Of a DNA stretch of 64,000 nucleotides, positions 7,187 through 19,115 are shown piece by piece. Position 1 is the first letter of the stretch; each line of letters begins with the position of its first letter. The position numbers and the translations under genes were made by a program. Below the pieces are notes generated by a model. That model saw only the letters and a list, made by a program, of their open reading frames with translations. It was not told the origin of the DNA and did no database searches. The DNA is taken from contig JALHLK010000008.1 of assembly GCA_022844565.1 (NCBI GenBank), positions 62,001 through 126,000 on the forward strand. Direction: 5' to 3'. The DNA comes from Saprospiraceae bacterium. GTDB taxonomy: Bacteria; Bacteroidota; Bacteroidia; Chitinophagales; Saprospiraceae.

Positions 7187-8095
7187 TCATAACATAGCAG
7201 CTCCAAACACACCAGCACTATCACCCAATTTAGGTTTTACAAACAACGTTTCAATCCTACCGCTATTAAAAATAAAGTCTTTAGCATATTTAGGGCCTTC
7301 GATATACAACTCATCAATATTCCCTACACCTCCACCGATTACAATTACCTCAGGGTCTATGATATTGATCACTTGTGTAATTGCTTTGCCAAAAAAATAG
7401 AATAACCGTTCCATAGTTTGATTTGCAAATACATCATTTCCTTCCCTATAATTTTTCACAATATCGGGGAGTTTTAAAGGTTGATTCGAAATTTCATAAT
7501 AGTATTTTTCAAGATGTGGACCACTTAGCACCTTTTCGATACATCCAGACTTACCGCAATAACAAGGTCCTCCAGATTCGTCTAAGAAGTTGTGCCCCCA
7601 TTCTCCTCCTATACCATGCCTTCCATTGATGACCTTACCATTTACCACAACACCACCTCCTACACCTGTTCCCATGATTACTCCAAATACGACTTGGGCA
7701 TCATCATATACTTCAGGTACAGCACCCATCAAAGTTTCTGCTATGGCAAAACAATTGGCATCATTACTCATTCTTACTTCTTTGCCTAGTGCTTTTTCTA
7801 AATCCTGTTTAAGAGGCATGCCATTCAAGACGGTCGAATTGCTGTTTTTCATCGTGTTTGTAGAGGGATCAAGACATCCGGGTGTACCAATACCAATATG
7901 TGGCGGATCAAAATTGTTTTTTGAGCAGATATCTTTTACTAATTTCGTAATTCTGTTTACCACAGCTTCATAACCTTCATGCGAATCTGTAGATACACGC
8001 ATTCTATCCAAAACTTCAAAATTATGTTTATTAATAATAGCCGCCTCTATTTTTGTTCCACCTAGATCGATGCCTAGTAAATAGTCTGTATTCAT
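7187..8095 (-). CDS. ROK family sugar kinase (glucokinase or N-acylhexosamine kinase)
   Basis: A 302-residue cytoplasmic kinase of the usual ROK length. The N-terminal phosphate-binding motif LGIDLGGTKIEAAI is at 7-20. The catalytic Asp112 lies in SNDANCFAIAE. The second phosphate loop is MGTGVGGGVV (141-150). The ROK zinc motif is complete (His168, Cys178, Cys180, Cys185 in GHNF...CYCGKSGCIE). No N-terminal helix-turn-helix is present, so it is an enzyme rather than a repressor. The nearest genes include a glucosaminidase and a SusCD operon, which would fit phosphorylation of glucose or an amino sugar, but the substrate cannot be read from the sequence. Confidence 0.9.
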   Translation of the reverse strand: MNTDYLLGIDLGGTKIEAAIINKHNFEVLDRMRVSTDSHEGYEAVVNRITKLVKDICSKNNFDPPHIGIGTPGCLDPSTNTMKNSNSTVLNGMPLKQDLEKALGKEVRMSNDANCFAIAETLMGAVPEVYDDAQVVFGVIMGTGVGGGVVVNGKVINGRHGIGGEWGHNFLDESGGPCYCGKSGCIEKVLSGPHLEKYYYEISNQPLKLPDIVKNYREGNDVFANQTMERLFYFFGKAITQVINIIDPEVIVIGGGVGNIDELYIEGPKYAKDFIFNSGRIETLFVKPKLGDSAGVFGAAML

Positions 8096-8213
8096 TCTTA
8101 CTTATTTATATTCTTGTGCAAATCTAAGACTAAAAATATATTTTTGTTTGGTTGTGTAAAATTAAACTTAAAAGCTATTAGCCTTGAGCTGTTAGCTATT
8201 ATCTAGACTTTTC

Positions 8214-8471
8214 CTAGTATCAGCATGCCTAATGGCCCTCCAAAATTATTTGGAGGATAAAGTTGCAAAATAAATTTGGCAAACCATTAAGGCATTCACT
8301 TAAAGAAATGCGAGGATGCAACAATGTGAGAATGCGAGAATGTTTCAGCCTGAAAGAGATAGTCTTTTACTAGTATCAGGATGCCTATTGGCCCTCCAAA
8401 TTTATTTGGAGGATAAGATTGCCAAATAAATTTGGCAAGCCATTAAGGCATTCACTTAAAGAAATGCGAGG
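8214..8471. repeat. Two 102 bp direct repeats, each able to fold as a three-way junction
   Basis: Copies at 8214-8315 and 8370-8471 are the same length and largely identical. Each holds an outer stem (ATGCCTAATGG with CCATTAAGGCAT in copy 1) enclosing two hairpins: CCTCCAAA/TTTGGAGG, and a second that is perfect in copy 2 (TTGCCAAAT/ATTTGGCAA). No coding capacity is seen. They lie in the 490-base gap between the ROK gene and the end of the SusCD operon. Confidence 0.75.
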
Positions 8472-8511
8472 GAAGTTCTAATTCCCTAATATCTAACACC
8501 TAACCCCTAAA

Positions 8512-8546
8512 CAAAAACTGCCCCTCAACTTATCGTCAAGAGGCAG
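8512..8546 (-). terminator. Intrinsic terminator of the SusC-SusD operon
   Basis: On the minus strand, CTGCCTCT pairs with AGGGGCAG around an inner loop and is followed by TTTTTG. It lies about 40 bases past the stop codon of the last gene of the operon. Confidence 0.7.
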
Positions 8547-8585
8547 CTATTTTGTTTAATAAAAATTACAAAAACTTTGTAACAA

Positions 8586-9155
8586 TTATTGTACTACATT
8601 CACTCTGTAGAAAAATGGTGATGAATAAAATGCTCCACCAGTAATATTTGGACTAGTATTAGCAGCAGTAAATTTCTTACCATCTTTCAATACCATAGTT
8701 GCTCTTACTTCGAATCTATCACCAGCTGCCATTTTATCATTGGCCAAACCAACAGCAGTAGCCAACTCCCTACCAGTAGACCCTAAAGTAGCTCTAGGAT
8801 ACCCAGTCTTGGTATCTTTTGTAAAGCTGCTAGCTTGGTAGGTTTTGAAAGCTTTATCAGCAACTGAGTTTGAACCATTTGCAGCGGTAGCATCTACAAA
8901 TCTAACCACCCATTCGTAAGAAGAAAAATTATCACCAAAGTTTGGAGTAACTGCCTCGGCAACAAACTCCCACTTACTGCCAGCTAGATCACTAATCTTT
9001 ACATTAAATGTTGAATTCCCAACAGGAAACGGAGTAACCGTTCTTACATATCCTCCCGTAGGAAGGCTGAATTCATCCACAGATACAACAGGGTAATCTG
9101 AAGTACATGCAGATAAGAATCCAATTATAGCTATCATTAATATTTTAAATTTCAT
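8586..9155 (-). CDS. SusCD-associated outer-surface lipoprotein
   Basis: A 189-residue lipoprotein (lipobox LSACTSD, Cys17). It lies 17 bases downstream of the SusD gene and is the last gene of the operon. The mature part looks beta-rich with no enzymatic motif I can name. Its position matches that of accessory ligand-binding lipoproteins of SusCD systems (SusE/F-like in role, not evident in sequence). A helper in ligand capture at the cell surface is inferred from context. Confidence 0.7.
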   Translation of the reverse strand: MKFKILMIAIIGFLSACTSDYPVVSVDEFSLPTGGYVRTVTPFPVGNSTFNVKISDLAGSKWEFVAEAVTPNFGDNFSSYEWVVRFVDATAANGSNSVADKAFKTYQASSFTKDTKTGYPRATLGSTGRELATAVGLANDKMAAGDRFEVRATMVLKDGKKFTAANTSPNITGGAFYSSPFFYRVNVVQ

Positions 9156-9172
9156 GTTTTTCTCTTTTTTGA

Positions 9173-10816
9173 TTATTTAATAAATCCTGCTGGATTCTTA
9201 TCCCAAAATACTTGTACTGCACCATTTGTCTTTTGCTTAGCATTAGTATTAGCAACAATAAAACTTAATGGATAGTAAAAAGACCGTACAAAAGGACCAG
9301 GATTAGGATCCAATGCAGGCTGTAATGCAGAAGGGAAGCCCGTTCTTCTATATAAATTGTATATTTCTATACCATTACCCCAAGAAGCATACTGATACTC
9401 TCTTGCGATGATATCCATCTTAGCATCATTATTTGCTGCTTTTGCAAAAGCGTCCTTGACAAAGTCTTTGTATTTTTTCACCTCGTCAGCCCATACAAAT
9501 CCACGAGCAGCTTCACTTGCAGTGATTTTACCAGACTCCGTTGTACCCATTGCGAAAGCTCTCACAGCATCCATGGATAATTGTACACCATCTTCTAAAT
9601 ACTTAGCAGCGTCGCCAGTTGTACCCAATGTTAAAGAAGCTTCAGCTAACATAAAATGAGTATATGCAGCCATCATGATAGGGTGAATTCCAGCCCCTCC
9701 TGCTCCAGCACCTAAAGATACATTACCGCCAGTACCTTGGTCAAAAAGCCCACCTGCAGGATATAACCCCCACTGTGTTCTTCTTAAACCATCTGGTGGA
9801 ATACCTTCGTTACTTAAATGGTCTCTACCCCAATAACCCACATTGGTAGGAAAACAAAAATAATCTTTTTCAGAATAATGATTAGGTTTAGGATTGGTCA
9901 CACATCTGATCTCATTTACGTCTGCAGAATTTCTCACCACTGGTCTGTAAAAATAATATCTCATACGCGGATCTTCAAAACCTTTTCTGTCATACATTTC
10001 ACCCATATAAGAATTCGACATATAGTCACCTCCTCCTGTAGGTGTGTACCCACCCGCATATCTTGGATGTCTGTTATCTGGATTACTTAAGTTAGTTCCA
10101 TACCTGAAGGTAAAGTTATCTGCATTAGCAGTTAATAACTTACCACCTGCTACTAAAGCATTGATTTCACTTGTTGCTGTTGCTCTGTTAACACCTTTGA
10201 GATTCAAATTAGCTTTTAACTTAAGATTATTGGCTAATCTTGTCCATCTATCCTTATTACCGCCATAATACAAATCATTTGCATTTGCTGCTGAGTTTGC
10301 TGCAAAATTAGCGATGGCATCATTAAGATCCTTCAACGCTGCAGCATACACAGATGCACCATCATCCACTTTAGGATTAAAGTTGGCAGGATCTAAAGAT
10401 TCAGAAAAAGGTACATCGCCATAATGGTCTGCTAAATTTAATAGTACAGCTGCTCTAATCGTACGAGCTATACCAGCATGCACAAATAATTGTGATTTAT
10501 CACCTATCTCTATAATTGTCTTTGCATCCACTAGTAAGTTTGCATATGCATTAGACCAGTTACCATTTTGGCCAGCCGGAGTAATAGCATTATCATAGAT
10601 CGCAGCACCTGCATTCAACATTCTAGTTAACCTCAGACCAGAATCATTAAATCCATTAAAATGTCCGGAAAAATCTAGTGAAATCCGATTAACTAAGAAA
10701 TTTATATCAGCATTCTTTGGTGTTGCTGAGTTTGGATTGTCTAATAAATCCAAATCACATGATGCAACTGAAAATAGCACCACCAATGCCAGTAATTTAT
10801 ACTTTATATGTTTCAT
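9173..10816 (-). CDS. SusD/RagB family nutrient-binding outer-membrane lipoprotein
   Basis: A 547-residue lipoprotein (SVASCDLDLLDNPN, Cys20). The DNPNSATP motif after the lipidated Cys, an alpha-helical TPR-like scaffold, and a C-terminus with YRRTGFPSALQP and a final region ending KNPAGFIK are typical of the SusD-like group that starts with DNPN. It forms the lid on the SusC porin encoded 30 bases upstream. The transported compound is not identifiable: no glycoside hydrolase lies next to the operon, so it may take up peptides or oligosaccharides degraded by enzymes encoded elsewhere. Confidence 0.92.
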   Translation of the reverse strand: MKHIKYKLLALVVLFSVASCDLDLLDNPNSATPKNADINFLVNRISLDFSGHFNGFNDSGLRLTRMLNAGAAIYDNAITPAGQNGNWSNAYANLLVDAKTIIEIGDKSQLFVHAGIARTIRAAVLLNLADHYGDVPFSESLDPANFNPKVDDGASVYAAALKDLNDAIANFAANSAANANDLYYGGNKDRWTRLANNLKLKANLNLKGVNRATATSEINALVAGGKLLTANADNFTFRYGTNLSNPDNRHPRYAGGYTPTGGGDYMSNSYMGEMYDRKGFEDPRMRYYFYRPVVRNSADVNEIRCVTNPKPNHYSEKDYFCFPTNVGYWGRDHLSNEGIPPDGLRRTQWGLYPAGGLFDQGTGGNVSLGAGAGGAGIHPIMMAAYTHFMLAEASLTLGTTGDAAKYLEDGVQLSMDAVRAFAMGTTESGKITASEAARGFVWADEVKKYKDFVKDAFAKAANNDAKMDIIAREYQYASWGNGIEIYNLYRRTGFPSALQPALDPNPGPFVRSFYYPLSFIVANTNAKQKTNGAVQVFWDKNPAGFIK

Positions 10817-10846
10817 TACTTTTTTATTTTTAAAAATTATAAAATA

Positions 10847-13800
10847 TTAGAAGGTAAGTTTTAATGTACCTCCAATTCTTCTAGCACTTGGTCCAGTTAA
10901 GAACTCAAATCCAAGACCATTTCCTACTCCTAAACCTAAGTTATCCGTATCCAAATTAATACCTTGAGGAATATTTGGAGCTCTATACCATAGATTATTG
11001 CCTGATAATTGGAAAGAAGCACCTTTGAATGGAGTCTTTTTAACTACACCTTTAGGAATATTATAGGATATAGACACTTCTTGTACTCTCCAAGTTGTAC
11101 CGTCGAACATAGATCCTTGATTACCAAAGAAATATTTATTATTAAAACCTACATCAGATGCTGTTAACTGAATATCATTTACTGAGCCATCAGAGGTTTT
11201 TACTCCTGGGAAAATATATGTTTGAGCTCTATCATAACCAGCAGCCAATCCAGTGTCTTCTGTTAATCCTCTACCCATCATAGCTAATGCTGTAGCACTA
11301 TAAAGTGCACCACCATGACGGTATGTGATTAAAGCGTCTATTGTAAAATCTCCTAATCTGATTGCATTACCCATAGATAGATTAAATAAAGGGTTAGGAT
11401 CACCTAAATCTACCGGACCAGGAGTCGTGATAAAGTTTCCACTTCCATCAATTAAAAATTGACCACCTTCATTTGTTCTCCATCCTGTACCTTTAATAAT
11501 GTTAAACGGCTTACCAACTTCTGCATAGTTACCAAGTCCACCCCCAAAACCAGAGATTTGTACTTGTTGCAACTGACCACCTAAGTCAATAACTGTTGGA
11601 ACGTTTCTACCATAAACAAAGTTGATATCATAACCAACTTTCTGAGTTTCAACTGCTTTCAAACCTAAATTGATTTCTGTTCCTACGTTTCTGATTCTAC
11701 CTATGTTGATGGTAGTACTGGTATATCCTGTAGATGGATCTAAAGGAGAGTTAGTGATCAAATCTCTTGTATCTCTTCTATATCCTGTTACCTCTAGACT
11801 TACTCTATTGTTAAAACCTTTAGCTTCAATACCCGCTTCATATTCGGTATGTAATTCAGGCTTTAAATTAGGGTTACCCAAGAAGTTATCTACCGATTGC
11901 GTTTGTACCGCACCTGCAGATGTCAACCATCCTCTTGCATTTTGGTTCAAGATATTTCTTGTGCTATATGGATTAGGGAATCCCGCAGAAGTACCCACAC
12001 CTGCTCTAATCTTCAAATAAGAAAGTGCATCTGATGTCATACCTTCAAACATAGAAGTAGGCACAAAAGATAAACTTACGGAAGGGTATAAAATTCTTCT
12101 ATTTTCTGGCTCTACTGTAGATGTCCAGTCATTTCTACCTGCAAAGTTGATAAAGATACCTTGCTTATAGTCAAATGATACATCTCCAAAGATACCCATT
12201 CTCACTTCTTCAGAAATACCATTAAATGCTACTTGGTTAATGAAATTTGAATGCCTAAATAAGCTTCTGGCTAGCTGTTGATCACTGTTAGCACCACTAA
12301 AGTTTCTAACATCATTTCTCACATTACCTCCAATTCTCGCACTAAAACCAAGATCAGTTCCTAGTGATTTTTGAATAGTTGCAATCAAACTATTATCCCA
12401 AATTGTATTTTTAACATCAAATGTTTGATAAGCTCCCAAAGGAAAATCTACACCACCTTTATTATACTGATATTCTATAGCTTCATTGTACGTATCTAAA
12501 CCAACTTTATACAATAAATTAATATCATCACTTACTTTGAATGTAAAGTTAGAAGCAGAAAATATTCTGTTTGTAATACTATTGTATTTGTAGTTAGCCA
12601 CGATCCATCTTGGATTTGGTATATCGTTACCACTTCTAAAGTACACACTACTTCCATCTACTGGACTTTCATATGGCCAGCCATTCAAGTCTACTTGTCT
12701 AGGCGTAAAGAATACGTTTGCCAAAACTGAAGGAGTACCCACAGCATTGTTACCTTGTCCAGCTGAAACTGGAGGGCTTGTTTGCTTTGTATTTGTAAAT
12801 GCAAAAGAGGTTGTAGCAGACAATCTTTCTGTAAGTTTAGCCGTAAGTCCTAAACTTAAATTTAGTCTTTGTAAACCATTTTCTCTTATGTAACCTTGCT
12901 CATCTGTATAACCTGCAGATAAGTTGTATGATACTGCATCTGTACCACCACCAACACTTAGACTTGTATTGGATATTCTACCTCTTCTGAAGAAACCACT
13001 AACGTTGTCAGGAAAAGTTTGAATTTCATATTTGCCTAAACTCTCTACATATGGAGCCATTGCTGCTCTTAAACCTGCATTTTGTAAGAAAGCATATGGG
13101 TGAGTGTTTATGGCAGCGTTTGTATTCTGAGAAGGATACGTTTTTGCTTCTTCAATAGTTGGACCCCAGTTAGAGAAGAAGAAACCTATGTTCTGCTGGA
13201 AACCTCCCACATAATCATTTTGGTATCTTGGTAAGTGTGCTTGATTAGAAAAAGCAGACTGTGTTAATGTAAAGTTAGTCTTCTTTTTGCCACCTGCACC
13301 ACTCTTAGTAGTCACAAGGATTACCCCATTTCTACCTTGGTCACCATACGTTACAGTAGCAGCAAGACCTTTTAATACAGATACAGACTCAATATTGTTT
13401 GGATCTAAATCCAAAAATCTTGAAGCTGCATTCTGTCCACCACCTGTAAATCCACCTGTAGCGTTATTTCCAGAGTTGAAAGGCACACCATCTACCACAA
13501 AAAGTGCTTGGTTAGAACCAGTAAGTGAAGAATATCCTCTTACAGTTACGTTTGTACCAGAACCTGTTACACCCGATGTAGAAGTGATATTCACCCCAGC
13601 AATCTTACCTTGTAACAAACGACCTACGTCTGCAACAGGTCTGTCAGCGATCTCTTTTTCACCCACTGTAGTTACTGCATACCCAAGAGCTTTTTTATCT
13701 CTTTTGATACCTTGGGCTGTTACCACAATTTCTTCTAAGACCTGACCTTCTGCCAATGTGATCAACACACTAGACACAGTCGAAACATCTAATACCTGCT

Positions 13801-14032
13801 CATTGAAGCCCACAAAACTCACTATGAGTTTAGAGCTACCGGCTGGTAGGTCGACAGAAAAATTTCCGTCAATGTCGGTTACCGTACCGACAGACGTACC
13901 TTGTACGAGTACAGACGCACCGATGATCGCATCACCAGCAGCATCTTTTACCGTACCTGTTACTGTTTTCTGAGCAATAGCCATCGCCACTGTACTCAAG
14001 AATACAATAATTAGTAGAGACATTTTTTTCAT
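10847..14032 (-). CDS. SusC/RagA family TonB-linked outer-membrane transporter
   Basis: A 1061-residue outer-membrane protein and the first gene of a three-gene operon. A signal peptide (1-20) is followed by a carboxypeptidase-D-like regulatory domain (about 22-95, VTGTVKDAAGDAIIGASV). Next come the TonB-box-like LEEIVVTAQG (about 99), the plug domain with VRGYSSLTGSNQALFVVDGVP, and a long beta-barrel ending in Phe (GTLKLTF). There is no N-terminal signalling (STN) domain and no adjacent anti-sigma gene, so control by a trans-envelope sigma relay is not indicated. It transports a ligand captured by the SusD partner using TonB energy. Confidence 0.95.
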   Translation of the reverse strand: MKKMSLLIIVFLSTVAMAIAQKTVTGTVKDAAGDAIIGASVLVQGTSVGTVTDIDGNFSVDLPAGSSKLIVSFVGFNEQVLDVSTVSSVLITLAEGQVLEEIVVTAQGIKRDKKALGYAVTTVGEKEIADRPVADVGRLLQGKIAGVNITSTSGVTGSGTNVTVRGYSSLTGSNQALFVVDGVPFNSGNNATGGFTGGGQNAASRFLDLDPNNIESVSVLKGLAATVTYGDQGRNGVILVTTKSGAGGKKKTNFTLTQSAFSNQAHLPRYQNDYVGGFQQNIGFFFSNWGPTIEEAKTYPSQNTNAAINTHPYAFLQNAGLRAAMAPYVESLGKYEIQTFPDNVSGFFRRGRISNTSLSVGGGTDAVSYNLSAGYTDEQGYIRENGLQRLNLSLGLTAKLTERLSATTSFAFTNTKQTSPPVSAGQGNNAVGTPSVLANVFFTPRQVDLNGWPYESPVDGSSVYFRSGNDIPNPRWIVANYKYNSITNRIFSASNFTFKVSDDINLLYKVGLDTYNEAIEYQYNKGGVDFPLGAYQTFDVKNTIWDNSLIATIQKSLGTDLGFSARIGGNVRNDVRNFSGANSDQQLARSLFRHSNFINQVAFNGISEEVRMGIFGDVSFDYKQGIFINFAGRNDWTSTVEPENRRILYPSVSLSFVPTSMFEGMTSDALSYLKIRAGVGTSAGFPNPYSTRNILNQNARGWLTSAGAVQTQSVDNFLGNPNLKPELHTEYEAGIEAKGFNNRVSLEVTGYRRDTRDLITNSPLDPSTGYTSTTINIGRIRNVGTEINLGLKAVETQKVGYDINFVYGRNVPTVIDLGGQLQQVQISGFGGGLGNYAEVGKPFNIIKGTGWRTNEGGQFLIDGSGNFITTPGPVDLGDPNPLFNLSMGNAIRLGDFTIDALITYRHGGALYSATALAMMGRGLTEDTGLAAGYDRAQTYIFPGVKTSDGSVNDIQLTASDVGFNNKYFFGNQGSMFDGTTWRVQEVSISYNIPKGVVKKTPFKGASFQLSGNNLWYRAPNIPQGINLDTDNLGLGVGNGLGFEFLTGPSARRIGGTLKLTF

Positions 14033-14250
14033 ACTAATAAAAATTTGGTTAAATAAAAAATTAATAAAATGCGCTTGGCTTTAAGAAGTTATTTCCCTTT
14101 ACATTAACTTATTGTTAATTAAATTCGCTGCCAAAGATGCTAAAATATCTTAAATATTACTTAATTATTATTTTTTTTTAACATTTTTTTGAAAAATTAC
14201 CGGTTTGCGAAGATAAAATATACGCTTCTTATTGAATTTTATCACCCTCG

Positions 14251-14270
14251 AATATGATTTTTATCATATT
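14251..14270. promoter_or_regulatory. FNR/CRP-type palindrome upstream of the universal stress gene
   Basis: AATATGAT-TTTT-ATCATATT is a perfect 8+8 bp palindrome containing TGAT-N4-ATCA, the core of FNR/CRP-family sites. It lies about 60 bases before the universal stress protein start codon. The surrounding 14033-14329 also serves as the divergent leader of the SusC gene. Confidence 0.5.
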
Positions 14271-14329
14271 TAAATTCGAATGAAAAATCTACTTTTGGAA
14301 AAACATTTTTCACCTAAAAATAAAAACAA

Positions 14330-15133
14330 ATGAATATTTTATTTCCAACAGATTTCTCATCTAATGCGCAAAAAGGTTTAGAATACGCTACAAATTTGGT
14401 AAAATCACTTGGCGGAACACTCCACATACTTACCAGTTATGCCAACCCAAGACCCACAGGTAGCTTTGTCTCTTTTGCAGACATCCTAAAAAAAGATGCA
14501 GAAAACGATTTAAACATACTCGTTAAAGAAAATCAACCCAAACTAGACCAAAAAATCATAACGCACGTCGCACAAAGCGAACCAGACAATGCAATATTTA
14601 ATTACGCCCATAATAATAATATTGACCTCATCATAATTCCTACCAAAGGTATGAGCGATATCGAAAATATGTTTTTAGGATCCGTCGCTAAAAAAGTAGT
14701 AGAAGGTGCCGAAATACCTGTCTTAGTAGTACCCAGTGGTACTGAAAAGTTTAATGCCCGACACTCAAAGCTACTTTTTGCCATTGATTCTAAAATAATA
14801 AAGCAAACTTTTGGGACCGATTTAGTCCGAAAATTGGCAAAAACCCTCGATTCAAAGATAAAATTTGTCCATGTAAATGATGAAAGTGAACCACTAACTA
14901 GAGAAACCATACAAAGCATTCACAATGTCTTTGGCGACTACTACGAAGATTTAGTTTTGCTTGAAGGTAACGTACCCTCTGAAATCATCGTGGAGTATGC
15001 CTTCGAAACAGAATATGACATTGTAATTATGGTCAAAAGAAAAAAATCATTCTTTGAAAAACTACTCACCACCTCCCAATCATACAAAGGGGCAGGAATT
15101 ACGCATGTACCATTGTTGGTGATTAAGGAGTAA
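14330..15133 (+). CDS. Universal stress protein with two tandem UspA domains
   Basis: A 267-residue cytoplasmic protein. Domain 1 (about 1-145) starts MNILFPTDFSSNAQKGLEYA and keeps an ATP-binding-type ending (GMSDIENMFLGSVAKKVV, then IPVLVVPSG). Domain 2 (about 150-267) is more diverged but repeats the fold, ending ITHVPLLVIKE. It is transcribed alone, divergent from the SusC operon. Tandem Usp proteins usually help cells through starvation or low oxygen; the FNR-like palindrome upstream fits the latter. Confidence 0.85.
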   Translation: MNILFPTDFSSNAQKGLEYATNLVKSLGGTLHILTSYANPRPTGSFVSFADILKKDAENDLNILVKENQPKLDQKIITHVAQSEPDNAIFNYAHNNNIDLIIIPTKGMSDIENMFLGSVAKKVVEGAEIPVLVVPSGTEKFNARHSKLLFAIDSKIIKQTFGTDLVRKLAKTLDSKIKFVHVNDESEPLTRETIQSIHNVFGDYYEDLVLLEGNVPSEIIVEYAFETEYDIVIMVKRKKSFFEKLLTTSQSYKGAGITHVPLLVIKE

Positions 15134-15144
15134 AGTTATGGGGT

Positions 15145-15289
15145 GGTCTTTGGTCTTTAGTCTTTGGTCTTTAGTCTTTAGTCTTTGGTCTTTGGTCTTT
15201 AGTCTTTGGTCTTTAGTCTTTAGTCTTTGGTCTTTAGTCTTTGGTCTTTGGTCTTTAGTCTTTGGTCTTTGGTCTTTAGTCTTTGGTCT
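15145..15289. repeat. Heptanucleotide tandem array (TTTGGTC/TTTAGTC), about 20 copies
   Basis: About 145 bases of uninterrupted 7 bp units, varying only between G and A at one position. It starts 11 bases after the stop of the universal stress gene. Because 7 is not a multiple of 3, every frame reads a repeating heptapeptide, which creates an accidental 73-codon frame (WSLVFSL repeated). An inverted partial copy lies at 15368-15397. Confidence 0.9.
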
Positions 15290-15367
15290 GGTTGTTACTC
15301 ACAACCTAACCAAAGATTATTGGATAAAGCCACGAGTAAAAGACTCCATCTTGGCGTAGCGCTAGCC

Positions 15368-15397
15368 GCTAAAGACTAAAGACCAATAGCCAAAGAC
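15368..15397. repeat. Inverted partial copy of the heptamer repeats
   Basis: CTAAAGACTAAAGACC and CAAAGAC are the reverse complement of the array at 15145-15289. It could pair with the array in a transcript. Confidence 0.55.
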
Positions 15398-15420
15398 TTG
15401 ACATATTTAATCGCTACCAC

Positions 15421-15993
15421 CTATAATCCCATCGGCTCTAAAGTTAAAAAAGCAGTATCTCTCCTACCATTACAGGTCTCCACGATGCCCACAACTTGGA
15501 TGCCGCCAGTGTTTAGTGTGTGATTATCAGGACATTCTAAAAACTGCTTAAGGTCTTCCATCGCTATTCTATTTGTTTTGAGGCAACAGGTGGTGAGAGG
15601 CAAACATTGTCTCTCTTGTGGTAATATACCGTGCATACTTAAAGCTAAATTATTATTTTGATTCCTACAAGTAGCCCCCCAACCTCCTGACAGCTCTAGG
15701 CACTTAATGCCTCCAGACGTATCAATGCCTGTCAAATATACATTTGTTGTAACAGAGTCAGCCATGGATAATTGGACATTTGACCCATCGGGGGCAATAC
15801 TTATAGAACTTGTCGCTGTGCCATTAGAGTGTCTAACAGCAGTACTTACTTCAAAATTTATTGTCAAAGTACTGCTGCTGCCCACTTTAGTCAGATAGGG
15901 ATCATCACAGGGGGGACATGCAGGGTTGCAAGATGTGAAAATAATCACAATCAAACAGCAAGGGGTCCAAAGATTTGTTGGCGTTAATTTCAT
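15421..15993 (-). CDS. Lipoprotein of unknown function, Cys-rich
   Basis: A 190-residue protein with a signal peptide and a lipobox-like IIFTSCNPACPPC (Cys22). Several Cys pairs follow in the mature part (CPPCDD, IKCLE, ATCRN, RQCLPLTTCCLK, LECPD, VETCNG), consistent with disulfides in the periplasm or on the surface. A beta-rich fold is likely. I do not recognise the family and the neighbours give no clue. Confidence 0.6.
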   Translation of the reverse strand: MKLTPTNLWTPCCLIVIIFTSCNPACPPCDDPYLTKVGSSSTLTINFEVSTAVRHSNGTATSSISIAPDGSNVQLSMADSVTTNVYLTGIDTSGGIKCLELSGGWGATCRNQNNNLALSMHGILPQERQCLPLTTCCLKTNRIAMEDLKQFLECPDNHTLNTGGIQVVGIVETCNGRRDTAFLTLEPMGL

Positions 15994-16086
15994 TTTTAGT
16001 CTTTTAGGATATTATTGTAAAATTGTCTTGTGATACAAATATAAGGCAAAAAAAAATTAATGTACACTATAATCAACCATTTAGGG

Positions 16087-16118
16087 TTAAAACACTGTGC
16101 GTTTACCGTGTTTTAACG
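16087..16118. promoter_or_regulatory. Perfect 10 bp inverted repeat between divergent genes
   Basis: GTTAAAACAC (16087-16096) and GTGTTTTAAC (16109-16118) flank a 12-base spacer. It lies in the 300-base divergent region between the lipoprotein and SDR genes, about 180 bases before the SDR start. It could be an operator. Nothing else is seen in this gap. Confidence 0.4.
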
Positions 16119-16299
16119 GTAGCTAAATCAGGGTTTACCCTTAATTATTCTAAATAAATCCACATTTGAATATACCATTGACTGCTCTAAACATAGAGTA
16201 AAGTTTGCATGGAAGTTATATTTGATAAGATTTTATACCCTAAAGTCGGAATTAAATATTTATTTTTTTAACTTTGAGTTAAATTTAATAGAAAGAGCT

Positions 16300-19091
<2,792 letters not shown>

Positions 19092-19115
19092 CCTGACGGT
19101 GAGGCATTGGGTCAT

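Noticed and set aside
7590-7973. 127-codon plus-strand frame inside the ROK kinase gene
   Set aside because: It is the complement of the conserved ROK motifs, with no independent support.
13287-13745. 152-codon plus-strand frame inside the SusC gene
   Set aside because: It lies entirely antisense to a well-supported SusC gene, and its composition is that of a shadow frame.
15138-15359. 73-codon open frame with WSLVFSL repeats
   Set aside because: It is produced by the 7 bp satellite, which is open in every frame; there is no start context and no conserved domain.
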